Positions 21,026-34,258 of a stretch of DNA of 64,000 bases are shown piece by piece. The notes under the pieces are model-generated. The model was not told where the DNA came from. It did no database searches and saw only the letters and a program-made list of their open reading frames with translations. Both the position numbers and the translations under genes were made by a program. Location of the stretch: assembly GCA_015499995.1 (NCBI GenBank), contig JADNRV010000003.1, positions 1,240,001 to 1,304,000 of the forward strand, in the 5' to 3' direction. Origin of the DNA: Flammula alnicola. Lineage: Eukaryota > Basidiomycota > Agaricomycetes > Agaricales > Strophariaceae. How positions within the stretch are numbered: position 1 is the stretch's first letter; the number at the start of each line of letters is the position of its first letter.

Positions 21026-23142
21026 ATGCCGCCCAAATCTAATCCGAATCCCAAAGGTGGTGGCGATCGATCTACCCGATCGCCCGCCACACCTGCTCTA
21101 GCCGATCCGCTGGCTGGTTTAACCCCAGCGGAGAGGCTCGCTGTTCAGCAGGCCGCCCTTGCGAGGATGGCCCCCTCTACCACTGCGTCTGTTCAGGCAG
21201 CGCAGTCTACTGCATCTCCCTCTCCCCAGAGGCAGGTGTATGCATCTCCAGTTCCTCAGCAGACGAGGCAACTCACACCGAGACCCGATCGTCCTCGATC
21301 GAGGTCTTCGATTATCCACGACGACAGTGAGGTGCCCTACAGCGAAGAGGGCAATCCTGGCGACAAAGACGAGGACATGTATGGGGAGGAAGCCCCCCCT
21401 GCAGGTCCTTCTACCCGCGATAGCACCACCGCACCTCCGGAGGAAGATTCTGAGGTGATGCATCGTCTCGCTGAGTCTCTCCGGATGGCATCGTCCTGGC
21501 TTCGTCGCTCCGGTGGCGAGGCTCTGGATAGTGCTGGCTCGGAGGTCTCTCGACCTCTCGCATCGTCCATCGTTGGGTTTATCTCAGCGGTGTACTCATC
21601 TTCGTGGTGGGAAGCCACTACACTCAACGCGGACGGTAATCGCACTGTCCACGAGCTTACTTCGACGGTTGTGGCCTCGGTCTCCTCTCACGAGGAGACG
21701 ATTCATGCCTCCACGGCCTCCATTCTCCCTGGTGCTTCCAGGTCGGGTCCTATGGACACTGACACGGACACTGGGATGTCATCCGCGACCCCCGCCCCCA
21801 CGAGTAGGAAGCCGACTGGGAAGGCTAAGGCGCCGGCGTTCACAGCGCCTTCTGGTGCAGCGGCACCTCCGAAGTCGCAGCCTTCGGCTGCGCCTTCGAA
21901 GGGTGCCCCTGCCCCCCGTCAGCCTCGCAAGAGGCCGGCGGACTCCTACTTGAGGCCCCCGCCTCCTATTCCCCCCGGCCCGCCGGTTATCCGTCTGCCC
22001 GTCAGAGCTATGCTCAGATGGCCGCGGCCAACCCGCTGTCTCAGAGGGACCCCGCCATGGGCCCTAGTGCCTTTGGTGGTGGACCCCCTCGCTATCCGCC
22101 CGCGCCTCGAGTTCCTGCCATGCAGGCGGAGCTCAGGGGCAACAAACGATTCCTGTCGTCTCCGATAGGGCCGGCCTCTGCGAAGAAGCAGAAGACTACC
22201 CCGTCGTTTACTTCGTCTGGACCTACTCGCAAGCAGGTCCTGATCCAATACTCTGGCCCTGGGGAGCGCCCCAAGGACAGCAAAATCGTCGAGCTTCGCG
22301 ATAAGATCGACAAAGGACTCCGGGATGCAGCCAGGACCCTTTGGGTCCTGTCTGCCTCTCGTGCGTACGAGGGCATCTCCCTCGCTACCTCTGGTGTGGC
22401 CAACGAGGCCGACCTCAACGTTATCCGTGGATTCGTCCACGCTATCACCCCCACATCCGACACCCTTGACATGTGGGTTGGGCTCCCCACCTCGAAGTCT
22501 TATCTTAAGGCTATCGATCTACCGGCCTTTAGTGACTATGCCACTAGGGTCCCTACCAATGCGACGGAGGTAAAGATGGCGATGCTCGCCTCTCCTCTGT
22601 CCATGGATATCATGCTCGCGGGTCCCCCTCGCGTCATCCGCAACTCGAAGGCGAGCTCTACTGCTCACGCCTTCTTCGAAATTTACGACTCGCAATCGGG
22701 TCAACGTGCGAAGCGTCTTATCAACAAGACCTTCATGTTCCGTGGAAGGGTGATTCTCATTCGCCCGACCGTCGTCAGCGCCGGCGTCCCCCTCTGCACT
22801 CGCTGCTGGAGGTGGGGCCACCCGAAATCTGCCTGCAAGGCGCGCCAGCCAATCTGTGCCCGCTGCTCTGGCCCACACGAGGCCGATGTTCATCGCATCG
22901 CCGCCTCGTGCTGTAAACCCCACCCGGAGGCTAAGCCCCCGACCAAAGGCACTCCGCTCGGTACGGACTGCCCCCACACTGCGCGGTGCCCTTCGTGCCG
23001 CAAGGATCATTGGGCCTCTTCGAGCCATTGCTCGTTTTGGCGACACCGCTTCGACCGTCCGTGGATCGAGGCTAAATATGCTGAGGTACGTGATTTCTGG
23101 TTAAATCGTCATCCCACCCATCGCTCACATAACGTAGCTTAA
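21026..23142 (+). pseudogene. LINE-A ORF1 (Gag-like, zinc knuckles), one frameshift
   Basis: ATG 21026 follows a 122-base 5' UTR. The N-terminal third is low-complexity Pro/Ser/Thr-rich with acidic patches. The middle holds a conserved fold around MLASPLSMDIMLAGPPR, and the C-terminus has three zinc-binding motifs: CTRCWRWGHPKSAC (CX2CX4HX4C), CARCSGPHEADVH...CC and CPSCRKDHWASSSHC. A one-base shift between about 21968 and 22010 (in the Pro-rich PPPPIPP stretch) breaks the frame; the second half is open from 22018 to TAA 23140-23142. The protein presumably packages LINE RNA. Confidence 0.85.
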
Positions 23143-25233
23143 TGCCAGTACAACCCATGCTGGATGAGGTGCGGGTGTTGAGTTGGAACGTGGCCAGGGA
23201 CGGGATGTCCCTGGATGTAATTCTATCTACATGTAACAACATCTATGATATCATATTCGTTCAAGAACCCCCTTGGCGACACATAAGGACCGCCCCGTCT
23301 GCTAAAACCAGAAAGGGCGAGGATGTCATAGGCGCACCGAACCACCCAGATTGGCTGGCAATGGTCCGTGCACCCACTACCGCCGATGAGCGACCCCGGG
23401 TTATGACCTATGTTTCGACTAGGTTAGCCCGGTATCGTCCGTCTTTACGAAGGGATGTGATCGATCACCCCGATATACAGGTCCTGTCACTCTCAACAAG
23501 TGCCGAGACCTTCTTTTTGATGAATGTCTACTCTGACGCGGACCACGGAGCCATTAATTGGCTCAAGGCCCACGATACTGCACTTCCTCGCTTCCATTTC
23601 ATGGGCAGGGACTTTAACGCACACTCCGAGGACTGGGACGAAGGTCACAGTGGTCGGGAGGGATGCGCTCTCTCACTGCAGCAATCCGCTGCTATTCTTG
23701 GGCTTGAACTGGCTGCCTTTGGCAACCCAGGGCCCACGCACATACCAAGACATCCCACCAAGCGCAAAACGGTGATCGATCTCGCTTTCGTCCCACCCAA
23801 CCAGGTGATTGACGGTACTGTTGTCCGATGCCCGGACATTCAACTCAAATCGGATCATATTCCGATTTCGATCACACTGGACATCTCTCCCGCCCCTAAC
23901 GGGGCGGTTCGGATGTCTCTTCCTACTGATGATGTTCCGGCATTCATCAATTCTATCAGTTCTGGGCTCCGGGCCATTGACCCGACTGCCCCTCTGAACT
24001 CCGAGGAACAGATCGAGGCTGCTGCGCAAGTGGTGGCTTTAGTCTTCTCTTCTGCATGGGAGTCCCATGCTAAAGAGTCCTTTGTTACCCGGCGATCTAA
24101 GCCCTGGTGGACCCAGGAGTGCTCAGACGCCCTTGACACGTTCCGGCGCAGTCGCCTGCCCGAGGACTGGAAATCCTTTCGGAAAACCATCCGAGATGTC
24201 AAGCGCGAGTTCTTTGATCAACGTATCCATGAAATCGCGTCTGCTAACAAGCGCCCGTGGGACCTCATGAACTGGGTCCAACAGCGCAAACTTCCTCCCT
24301 GTGAGGCTCTCCATTACCGTGGCGAGCCTTGCAACGACATGCCCGCCCTCTGGGGCGTGCTACACGGTACCTACAACTCTGCGTCTGACAGAGTGTTTGA
24401 TGCCAACTTGTTGAACTCTCTCCCTACTTTGCCTGTTAGGGAGTGGGTCCGTTTTTCTGCGCTGGAACTCACGGAGGCTCTCTCTGCGTGTTCTGGTCTG
24501 TCCGCTCCGGGTCCAGATCATGTCAATTGGTCCCACCTGAAGGGGATAGTACGTCGCGACCCTCATTCCATTGAGGTCTTACTCTCGATTGCCAATGCCT
24601 GCATGCGTGTGGGCTATTGGCCATCTGTATTTAAGGATTCGCTTTCGGTAATTATACCTAAGCCGAATAAGCCATCCTACTCCACACCTAAGGCATTCAG
24701 GCCTATTGTCCTCCTGAATACCATTGGTAAATTAATTGAGAAAATGATCTCAAATCGCATTCAGTTCGACGCGGTCGGGCTGGATATTTTCCATCCTAAC
24801 CAGGTGGGTGGAGTGCGTCAGCGCTCCACTGAGGATGCTGGGCTCTTCCTGACACACATTGTGCACGCAGGCTGGGCTAAGGGTTTAAAGACTAGTGTGG
24901 TCGCCTTTGACCTCGCTCAGTTTTTCCCTTCACTTAATCACGACGCGCTTGTGATTATTCTATGGAAACTTGGCTTCCCTCCTTTGGTGGTCAAGTTTTT
25001 CGCATCTTATCTGGTAGAGAGGAAGACGCGGTATGCGTGGAACTCCTTCTTATCAGACCCGCTACAGGCAGACGTGGGGGTGGGCCAGGGATCGGCCTTG
25101 TCCCCTGTCTTGTCAGCTATCTACCTGGCGCCTATCATGCGCCTGTTCGAGAAGCGGTGCCTCGACCTTGGGTTGAGGGTTGACCTCCTCTCGTATGTTG
25201 ATGACGGCACACTCATCGTGCAGGATGAGTGGC
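23142..25233 (+). pseudogene. LINE-A ORF2: endonuclease and RT (3' part lost)
   Basis: The ATG at 23142 shares its A with the ORF1 stop (TAATG). Intact for about 697 codons: APE endonuclease with VLSWNVARDG, VQEPPW, FNAHSEDW and SDHIPI; RT with VAFDLAQFFPSLNH, GQGSALSP and YVDDG. One notable change is MGRDFNAH where all relatives have MGGDFNAH or MGDFNAH, beside a catalytic motif. The frame is cut at 25233 by the poly-T of the minus LINE-B. Confidence 0.9.
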
Positions 25234-25719
25234 TTTTTTTTTTTTTTTTTTTTTTTTAAATCAACAATTTATATAACCGGTGCACGACCGCAGTCCGGAC
25301 TCTAACTAATACAAATGGTACGCTACAATACCCAATGCACAAGAAAGAAATTGGTCGCAGCAGCCTGAAACCCAAATGACGGACCTCGCAGCCCAGAAAA
25401 TACAAACGCGCGGCGTTGTTAACGCTACCGAACGTAAGGTAGATATGGATTAAAAGGGTGGACAGGGGGGTCACCCAAATGAAGTCAGAGCTTGCCCGGC
25501 TCTCCCCACTTCGTTGGCAAACTCGACGTTGTCGTTACACCATGGCGGGTCCTCCAAATGATGCGTGCCATAGACTCAGAGAGTCCCAAACGAAGCCATG
25601 CAACGAACACGGCTGCGGCCCTCGCGGGATTTATCGCACCATAATGGAAACACCTGCGGGTACTAGGTCTTGGGCCAAGGCCCCGACGACACCTAGGATC
25701 ACCCCCCGTCCAGAGTCCC

Positions 25720-27335
25720 TCATCCGACTCCGGCCTGAGGCCGATTGAACACAAACGCACTAGGGTTGTCGCTCAAAAATTTCTCAAGACCCCATACTAG
25801 GTACGGGGCCCTGTGAGGTAGCATCAAGAGCTTGGGGCACTTGAAAATATGTGCACGAGTCTGTGGATATTTCCCGCACACGCACCCGAGAGCCAACGGG
25901 TCATCGATTTTGAACCGCTCGTAGTACGAGCCGATCGGAGCATGATTCGTTATTACACGGCACATGCGGGCGAACAACTGAGAGTTGCGGCCGCCCACTT
26001 CAAGCCACGGCCCGCCGCGAACGGGGGTCGGACGGAGAGGATTACCCTTTAGATCCTCTAACTCCAAGAAATTGGAGCCAAGCAAATTGGGAACCTCGTC
26101 GACCTCTGTCGACCAAGTATCCCGCGCTACAGTGTCGGCTTTGTTCTTAAGCCAAGCTATAGATAGAGGGGTATTCGGTGTAACAGGTACACCCGGAAAC
26201 CCAAGGACGAGGTCATGAGCCTCCTGATGAATGCCCCACTCCATATCGGAGGGAGACTCTGCAAAAACGACTTTTCGGTTACCACCACCTTGGAACCATC
26301 GTTCAAGTGTCCGACAAACTATCAGAGAGGAACCCTGATGAGAATGCGGGGAAGGATCAACGGCCATTCGAGCAGCATGCATCGAATCTGTGAAAATGAC
26401 TATCCTGGTGACGTCTCCGAATGCTACCATAGCGGAGATGGCCACCGAGATGGCATCGAGCTCAGCATCAGTGCTAATAGCTCGTCCGGAAGAGTGGCAT
26501 CTGGCCAAAACCAGAGCGCCCTGCCATTTGATAACAATGCCGTTGGCGGCCTGCCAGGGCCCCGGAGGGACCGAGCCGTCGACACCAGCATATACGGTTC
26601 CTGGCTCATCGTCGCACTTTTCGATGAGTTTGTCCAGTACGATTTTCCACGCAGCATCAGGGTCTTCAGCCCTGCTGATACGGGGTTTAGCCATCCATGT
26701 AAACCGGCTCGCATGCCGATCCATTAGACGATATCCAGGCCTGGCGTCTGGAGCAAAAGGCTCCAGTTCCTCCAGACCAGCGGGGTGGAACAATGCATTG
26801 CCCACAAGTCCGCCGCGCAACTTGTCTCGCTGACGCTCGGTAAAGTTCTCAATCGCCATCTTGTGAGGAGTGGCTTTCTTAAGTAAAGGCCCAGCCATAA
26901 ATGACCAGACTGGGTGCGTATCAGACAAGAGAGAGATCCGGGCAACTGCCCGAGAATTCAACCTGTCCAGAAGTAAGGGCATGGGCAGAAGGCCGGCAAG
27001 GGCCTCAACGCCATACGAGGGAGAAGTGCGGAAGCACCCAGTAATCCAAAGCCCAGCCTTACGCTGGACGTTAGTAAGTTGCGCAATAAGCCCCTTGTTT
27101 CGAGCCTTGCGGAAATACCACATGCGGTAACCATAAGTAATTATGGGGATAACGCACGTGCGGTAGAGGAGGCGCTTAAGGTGCGGCGGCAACCCTCTGG
27201 TAGAAGACCCCAGCATTCGCATCGAGACGACCGACGTGAATCCTTTAGTGGAGTAGTATCTCACATGCTCCTTGAAAGTGAGCTTGCGATCAAAGTAAAA
27301 CCCAAGATATCGCCAGAACGGCTTAGGCTTGAGCC
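25720..27335 (-). pseudogene. LINE-B ORF2 fragment: RT thumb, RNase H, C-terminus
   Basis: The minus-strand frame is open from the insertion junction through VRYYSTKGFTSVV, the RNase H blocks GVDGSVPPG, TDAELDAIS and FTDSMHAAR, and CVCGKYPQTRAHIFKC to the TGA at 25720. After removing the nested insertion the frame continues into 37646-37809 (YTAGKWLKPK). There are no nonsense changes, which suggests recent arrival. The endonuclease and RT catalytic box are absent through 5' truncation. Confidence 0.88.
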
Positions 27336-27366
<31 letters not shown>

Positions 27367-27893
27367 ACAATTTTATACCGGTGCACGAAAGCAGTCCGGT
27401 CTCTAACTAATACAAACGGAGGCGGTAAACTACGCGTGCAAAAGAAAGAAGTTAGCTCGACGGCGAGCATGCGACGCGCGAGCGAGACGGCGCAGCCGCC
27501 TGAAACCCAGGTAGGTAGTCTCGCAACTACAGATTGTCCGTCGTCGCGGCGTTGTTAACGCTACCGCACGAACGGCAGATAGGAGTATTGGGATGAGAAG
27601 GGGGTCACCCGAAAGCGAAGAGAGCCTGCCAGACCCTCCCCGGTTCAACGGTAAAATTTACGTTGTAATAGCTAAGCAGGAACCGAAGTCCCCACCGCCG
27701 TCCACCGAACTGGGTCCTCCGTCAGCGGCGCATGACGACGGCTCAGAGAGTCAACGCCACCGGCCCTGGAACGACCAGGGCCCTAGGCACTTGCGGAACT
27801 TCGCCGCCGCCAAACGGAAACACATCACGGGTAGTCGAGTAGATTTGACCGCGGCCCACTCCACGATCAGGATTGCCCCCCTCCCAGAGTCCC

Positions 27894-28715
27894 TCATCCG
27901 ACTCCAGCTGGGTGCCGGGAGAAGGAGAACGCCGTAGGGTGCTCCAACAGATAAGTCGCCAGCTCCGAAACAAGTTTCGGCTTCCGGCGAGTCCAAGGCT
28001 GTTTCTTGCACTTGAATATATGATCGCGAGTCTGAGGATAAACCCCACACTCACAACCGAGGGCCCTAGGGTCATCGATTTTGAACCGCTCGTAGTACGA
28101 GCCGATCGGAGCATGATTCGTAATTAAACGGCACATGCGGGCAAAGAGCGAAACACTCTGACTGCCAGCTTCAAGCCAAGGTCCCCCGCGAGTGGGACTA
28201 GGCTGGACAGGGTCTCCGTTCAACCCTTGCAGCTCCATAAAGTTGGAGCCAAGCAGAAATGGCTGATCGGAAACTCTTTGTTTCCAATCTGCGCGTGCCG
28301 ATTTGTCCACGAAGTCGCGGACATACTGGAGGGAGAGTTTGGTGGCAGGAACGACGGCAACGCCGCGCATGCCAGCAACGAGATCGTGTGCTTCGTTTTG
28401 AATATCCCACTCCATATCGGAGGGAGACTCGATAAAAGTAACCTTGTGGTCAGGCGAGCGCCTGAACCACGGCTCAAGTATACGACACACCATCAGCGAC
28501 TGAGACTGAAAGGAGTGTGGAGAGGGATCCACTGAGAGGCGTGTGGCATGCATTGCATCAGTGAAAATAGTAACGCGTTTGACATCCCCAAAGCCAACGG
28601 CATTGGAGATGGCTACGCGAATAGCAAAGAGCTCTGCATCCGTAGATGAGGCCCTCCCGGCAGCATGACACCCAGAATAAACCTGTGCGCCCTGCCGTTT
28701 GATAACGACGCCAGT
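27894..28715 (-). CDS. LINE-A ORF2, C-terminal continuation
   Basis: It continues the interrupted frame: KRQGAQVYSGCHAAGR, TDAELFAIR, FTDAMHATR, the linker LLGSNFMELQG, then the zinc-like CECGVYPQTRDHIFKC segment and TGA at 27894. With the 6.08-kb LINE-B and one duplication copy ignored, ORF2 reads through without a stop. The insertion therefore hit an intact gene. Confidence 0.85.
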   Translation of the reverse strand, partial: TGVVIKRQGAQVYSGCHAAGRASSTDAELFAIRVAISNAVGFGDVKRVTIFTDAMHATRLSVDPSPHSFQSQSLMVCRILEPWFRRSPDHKVTFIESPSDMEWDIQNEAHDLVAGMRGVAVVPATKLSLQYVRDFVDKSARADWKQRVSDQPFLLGSNFMELQGLNGDPVQPSPTRGGPWLEAGSQSVSLFARMCRLITNHAPIGSYYERFKIDDPRALGCECGVYPQTRDHIFKCKKQPWTRRKPKLVSELATYLLEHPTAFSFSRHPAGVG

Positions 28716-28849
28716 CATCTCCTCCTTATTCGGTAACCACTTCGTGCGACCGTGGGAAACAACTTCAGCAACACCAACATCGTCCCCCACAGCTCCTCCT
28801 CGTTGAGCGCTCCTGAGCGCTACTTTACCAATTGACAGATAACACAGCA

Positions 28850-30801
28850 ATGCCCCCAAACCCGGTTCTGGTGGCGATCCGCTGAGCGGATCTCGCGCAT
28901 CGGAGAGATTGTCTGGTTTTGCGCCTAGGCACACTCCTGGAGTTGGCTCGTCGTCTGCTTCGGCAGCGGCAGCCTCTACCCCTGCGTCTCCCTCTCCTCA
29001 GAGGCAGACGTACTCGTCTACTGTCCCGCAGCAACAGCGGGACAAAACCCCACTCAGTGAGCGCGAACGCACTCCTGTCTTTACTCCGTCGGCCCTGCCA
29101 CCTCAGCAGGATCCTTCCCATTACCTCAGGGATGAGGATGTCGTTCTCGATTTTGAGGCGACTCCTCCTCCTGCTTCTCAATCGACAGCAGATCCCGCCC
29201 TGGAGGGTGAGCTCACATCTGCAATCGATGACATGTCCCGGAGTGCGAGGGCTATTGCAGCATGGATGAGGGGAAACCTGAGTTCATCTGACGATGCCCT
29301 TGCTCGCCCTGCCACTGATCTCGCTGCTGCGATCGCCTCATTGGTGTCTGCAGCTGAATCTACCGGATGGACTGACATCACCGCGTCCGTCGTCGGAGAC
29401 GAAGCCCTCTCTCTGGGGTATGTCATCGGAGAGACCATCTCAGGCCCAGACGACACCGTCATGAGGCCCAACACCGTCCCCTTCGCCCAGATCGACCCCC
29501 ATTCCAGTGATGCGGAGTCGTCTGCCATGGAGACTGACACCACCTCACGCCCTCCCCCTCCTCGTCAGGATAAAGGGAAGGGTAGAGCCCCCACGAGCAA
29601 AGTGGGCCCAGCTGCCCCTCGCCAGTCTCGCAAAAGGCCGGCGGATTCTTACTTGAGGCCTCCGCCTCCTATTCCTACTGCCACAAAGCCGAAACCCCGT
29701 AAGCGCACGTTTGCTGAGCTTGCGGCGGCCAACCCTTTGTCGCAACGAGATCCTGCCATGGGCCGTAGTGCTCTTGGCAGGTATCCACCTCCGCCCCGCG
29801 TCCCTGCGATGCAAGCGGCCATCGATGAGCGGGCTTCTGCTGCCAAGAGGCAGAAGAGGCACCCCTCTTTCACCACTGCTGGCCCGTCACGCAAGCAGAT
29901 CCTCCTCGCGTTTAGCGGCCCCTACACGAAGCCGCATGACACGAAACTCGTCGACCTGGTCCACAAGGTCGACAAAGCCTTCCGCGACGCATGCAGCGCC
30001 AATCGGGTGCTGTCCGCCTCGCACGCATACGATGGCATCTCTCTTGCCACCTCCCTTGTATCCACCCAGAGCGATCTCGACATCGCCCGAGGATGGGTGC
30101 ATAGAATCCTTCCGGAGTCTGACACCGTCAAAGTCTCGGTCAGCCTCCCCTCTTCCACCTCGTACCTTCGGGTACTTGACTTACCTGCTTACGGCGATTT
30201 CGCCAGCAAGACCCTCACCACAGGGGCCGAAGTGAAGATGGCAATCCTTGCCTCTCCACTCGCTATCTTTGCGCCTTTCAAATCCGAGCCTCGGATTAAA
30301 CGCAACTCCCCGGCGAGCACCACTTGTGTGGCATTCCTCAATATCTGGGACTCCCAGTCGGGAGCCCACGCGAAGGCTCTTATCAACAAGACCTTCATGT
30401 TCCGTGGCAGGGCTTACCGCATTCTTGCGGTGCGCGCCAACCCCGGCGTCCCTCTCTGCACTAGATGCTGGAGGTGGGGCCATCCATCTAACGTTTGCAG
30501 GGCTCCCCAACCCCGCTGCGCTCATTGCTCCGGGCCACACGAGGAGGAGGTACATCGTATCGCCGCTTCGTGTTGCAAGGGAAATCCCAAGGCAACTCCA
30601 CCTGTTCCACCTACCCCCGTTGGGGTGGACTGCCCTCATGCCGCGCGCTGCCCTAATTGTAAGGGCGCGCACAAACCTTACGACAGAAAGTGTCATTTCT
30701 GGCACAACCGGTACGATCGTGAATGGATCGATGCCAAATATGCCCAGGTACGTGATTATTGGAATCAGCGTCGTGCACTCCACTCACAAAACGTAGCTTA
30801 A
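28850..30801 (+). pseudogene. LINE-B ORF1 (Gag-like), frameshift at its start
   Basis: ATG 28850 is followed by one C fewer than in the copy at 42983, so the first ~20 codons are out of frame; from about 28909 to TAA 30799-30801 the frame is open (630 codons). The N-terminus is Pro/Ser/Thr-rich, there is a basic SRKRPADSYLRPPPPIP patch, a conserved central region, then zinc motifs CTRCWRWGHPSNVC, CAHCSGPHEEEVH...CC and CPNCKGAHKPYDRKC. The stop overlaps ORF2's ATG. Confidence 0.88.
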
Positions 30802-31474
30802 TGCAGGCACAACCGCTTGATGAGATACGGGTTTTGAGTTGGAACGTGGCGAGGGACGGGATGTCCCTCGATGTAATCCTTAGCACTTGTACAAATATAT
30901 ATGACGTGTTATTCATCCAAGAGCCTCCCTGGAGGCACATAAGAACCGCCCCGTCTGCGAAGAGCAGGAAGGGTGATGATGTAGTCGGCGCGCCCAACCA
31001 CCCAGACTGGTTGGCCATGGTGCGCCCCACCACCCCCGACGAGCGACCTCGGGTCATGACCTATGTTTCGACTAGGCTGGCCCGATATCGCCTGGCTCAA
31101 CGAAGGGATATTATTGATCATCCCGACATCATGGTACTCTCGCTCTCATCGGGTGAGAGTTCCTTCTACCTTCTGAACGTGTATTCAGATTCCGACCATG
31201 GGGCTATTAACTGGCTTCGTGATCACGATCGAGATCTTCCCCGCTGTCATTTGATGATGGGAGATTTCAACGCGCACTCTCCAGATTGGGACCCCGGTTC
31301 CGCTCGGGAGGGATGTGCCTTATCGCTGCAACAGTCTGCGGCTATCCTTGGACTCGAGCTTGCCGCTTTTGGCAACCCTGGGCCCACACACATTCCGAGA
31401 GATCGCACCAAGCGCAGCACGGTGATCGATCTGGCCTTTGTTCCCCCCGATCAGGTGGTGAATGAATCTACTGT

Positions 31475-31532
<58 letters not shown>

Positions 31533-34258
31533 CACAGTTTATATTCCGAAACTCGAACGCAGCTCGGACTCTAACTAATACAAACGAGTACGCTACGATA
31601 CCCATCGCAAATTCAGCGTCGGATAGAACATACGATGCTGCTCTCTTGGAGTCCATCCCGCAACTTCCTGTTCGGGAATGGGCTCCCTTCTCCCCGCTGG
31701 AACTCACGGAAGCTCTTTCTGCGTGTTCCGGTCTTTCCTCTCCGGGTCCGGATCATGTCAATTGGTCCCACCTGAAGAAGATTGTACGTCGGGACCCTCA
31801 CTCTGTGGAGGTCCTTATCTCGATTGCTAATGCCTGCATGCGTGTGGGTCATTGGCCGTCGCCCTTTAAGGAGTCTATGTCGGTTATTATCCCCAAACCC
31901 GGCAAGCCCTCGTACTCTACCCCTAAGGCGTTCAGGCCCATTGTGCTTCTGAATACTGTGGGGAAACTCATCGAGAAAATGATCTCGAACCGCATTCAGT
32001 TCGACGCTGTCGGGCAGGATATATTTCACCCGAATCAGGTTGGAGGCGTCAGGGGACGCTCCACCGAGGACGCGGGTCTGTTTTTGACACACATGGTGAG
32101 GGCTGGGTGGGCTAGAGGGTTGAGGACTAGCGTCCTTGCCTTTGACCTTGCTCAGTTCTTTCCTTCTCTTAATCATGAGGTTCTCGTGATTATTCTCCGG
32201 AAGCTTGGCTTTCCACCGCTGGTGGTCAAGTTTTTTAGTTCTTATCTGGTAGAAAGGAGGACGCAATATGCGTGGAATTCCTTCTTGTCAGACCCCCTGC
32301 AGGCAGACGTGGGCGTGGGACAGGGCTCTGCCCTGTCCCCTGTCTTGTCGGCTATTTACTTGGCGCCTATCATGCGTCTTTTCTACAAGAGGTGCCGTGA
32401 GATTCATCTTGCGGTCGACCTTCTGTCGTATGTTGACGATGGTACCCTGATTTCTCAGGAGACCGGACTCGATCCCAATGTTGTAAACCTTCGTAAGGCT
32501 TACAAGATTATATTTGAGCTCTTCACCAAGTTCGCTCTCGCTTTGGAGCACGCGAAGTCGGAGATTTTTCACTTTGACAACACGGCTTCAGTTTATAACC
32601 CTGCCATTGATTTGGGTGAGGAACCCTACACTGCAGGCAAATGGCTCAAGCCTAAGCCGTTCTGGCGATATCTTGGGTTTTATTTTGATCGCAAGCTCAC
32701 TTTCAAGGAGCATGTGAGATACTATTCCACCAAAGGATTCACATCGGTTGTATCGATGAGAATGCTTGGGTCTTCTACCAGAGGGCTGCCGCCACATCTT
32801 AAGCGCCTCCTCTACCGCACGTGCGTTATCCCCATAATTACTTATGGCTACCGCATGTGGTATTTCCGCAAGGCCCGTAACAAGGGGCTTATTGCGCAAC
32901 TTACCAATGTTCAGCGTAAAGCTGGGCTTTGGATTACTGGGTGCTTCCGCACTTCTCCCTCGTATGGCGTCGAGGCTCTTGCCGGCCTTCTGCCCATGCC
33001 TTTACTTTTGGACAGGTTGAACTCTCGGGCAGTTGCTCGGATTTCTCTCTTGTCTGATACTCACCCGGTCCGGTCATTTATGGCTGGCCCTTTACTTAAG
33101 AAAGCCACTCCTCACAAGATGGCGATTGAGAACTTTACCGAGCGTCAGCGAGACAAGCTGCGCGGCGGACTTGTGGGCAATGCACTGTTCCACCCCGCTG
33201 GTCTGGAAGAACTGGAGCCCTTTGCTCCAGACGCCAGGCCTGGACATCGTCTAATGGACTGGCATGCAAGCCGGTTTACATGGATGGACAAACCCCGTGT
33301 CAGCAGGGCCGAAGACCCTGATGCTGCGTGGAAAATCATACTGGACAAACTCATCGAAAAGTGTGACGATGAGCCAGGTACCGCATATGCTGGTGTCGAC
33401 GGCTCGGTCCCTCCGGGGCCCTGGCAGGCCGCCAACGGCATTGTTATCAAACGGCAGGGTGCGCTGGTCTTAGCCAGATGCCACTCTTCCGGACGGGCAA
33501 TAAGCACTGATGCTGAGCTCGATGCCATCTCGGTGGCCATCTCCGCAATGGTAGCATTCGGGGACGTCACCAAGGTAGTCATTTTCACGGATTCGATGCA
33601 TGCTGCTCGAATGGCCGTCGATCCTTCCCCGCATTCTCATCAGGGCTCCTCTCTGATAGTATGTCGGACACTTGAACGATGGTTCCAAGGTGGTGGTAAC
33701 CGAAAAGTCGTTTTTGTAGAGTCTCCCTCCGACATGGAGTGGGACATTCATCAGGAGGCTCATGACCTCGTCCTTGGGTTTCCGGGTGTACCTGTTACAC
33801 CGAATACCCCTCTATCTATAGCTTGGCTTAAGAACAAAGCCGACACTGTAGCGCGGGATACTTGGTCGACAGAGGTCGACGAGGTTCCCAATTTGCTTGG
33901 CTCCAATTTCTTGGAGTTAGAGGATCTAAAGGGTAATCCTCTCCGTCCGACCCCCGTTCGCGGCGGGCCGTGGCTTGAAGTGGGCGGCCGCAACTCTCAG
34001 TTGTTCGCCCGCATGTGCCGTGTAATAACGAATCATGCTCCGATCGGCTCGTACTACAAGCGGTTCAAAATCGATGACCCGTTGGCTCTCGGGTGCGTGT
34101 GCGGGAAATATCCACAGACTCGTGCACATATTTTCAAGTGCCCCAAGCTCTTGATGCTACCTCACAGGGCCCCGTACCTAGTATGGGGTCTTGAGAAATT
34201 TTTGAGCGACAACCCTAGTGCGTTTGCGGTCAATCGGCCTCAGGCCGGAGTCAGATGA
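30801..34258 (+). pseudogene. LINE-B ORF2, internally disrupted
   Basis: The endonuclease start (VLSWNVARDG, IQEPPW, MGDFNAHSPDW) is open from ATG 30801 to 31476. A minus-strand LINE tail then replaces the endonuclease end (including SDHIPI) and the linker. From 31612 an 870-codon open frame holds RT (LAFDLAQFFPSLNH, GQGSALSP, YVDDG), RNase H (GVDGSVPPG, TDAELDAIS, FTDSMHAAR) and the zinc-like CVCGKYPQTRAHIFKC end, with stop TGA 34256-34258. No nonsense change is seen outside the disruption. Confidence 0.9.
31477..31611 (-). mobile_element. LINE-B tail insertion with target deletion
   Basis: A 51-base poly-T followed by the complement of the last ~83 bases of LINE-B. The host ORF2 jumps from the endonuclease (NESTV) to the SASDRTYDAAL region, losing about 0.55 kb found at 15870-16425 in a relative. 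No target duplication flanks it. Confidence 0.85.
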
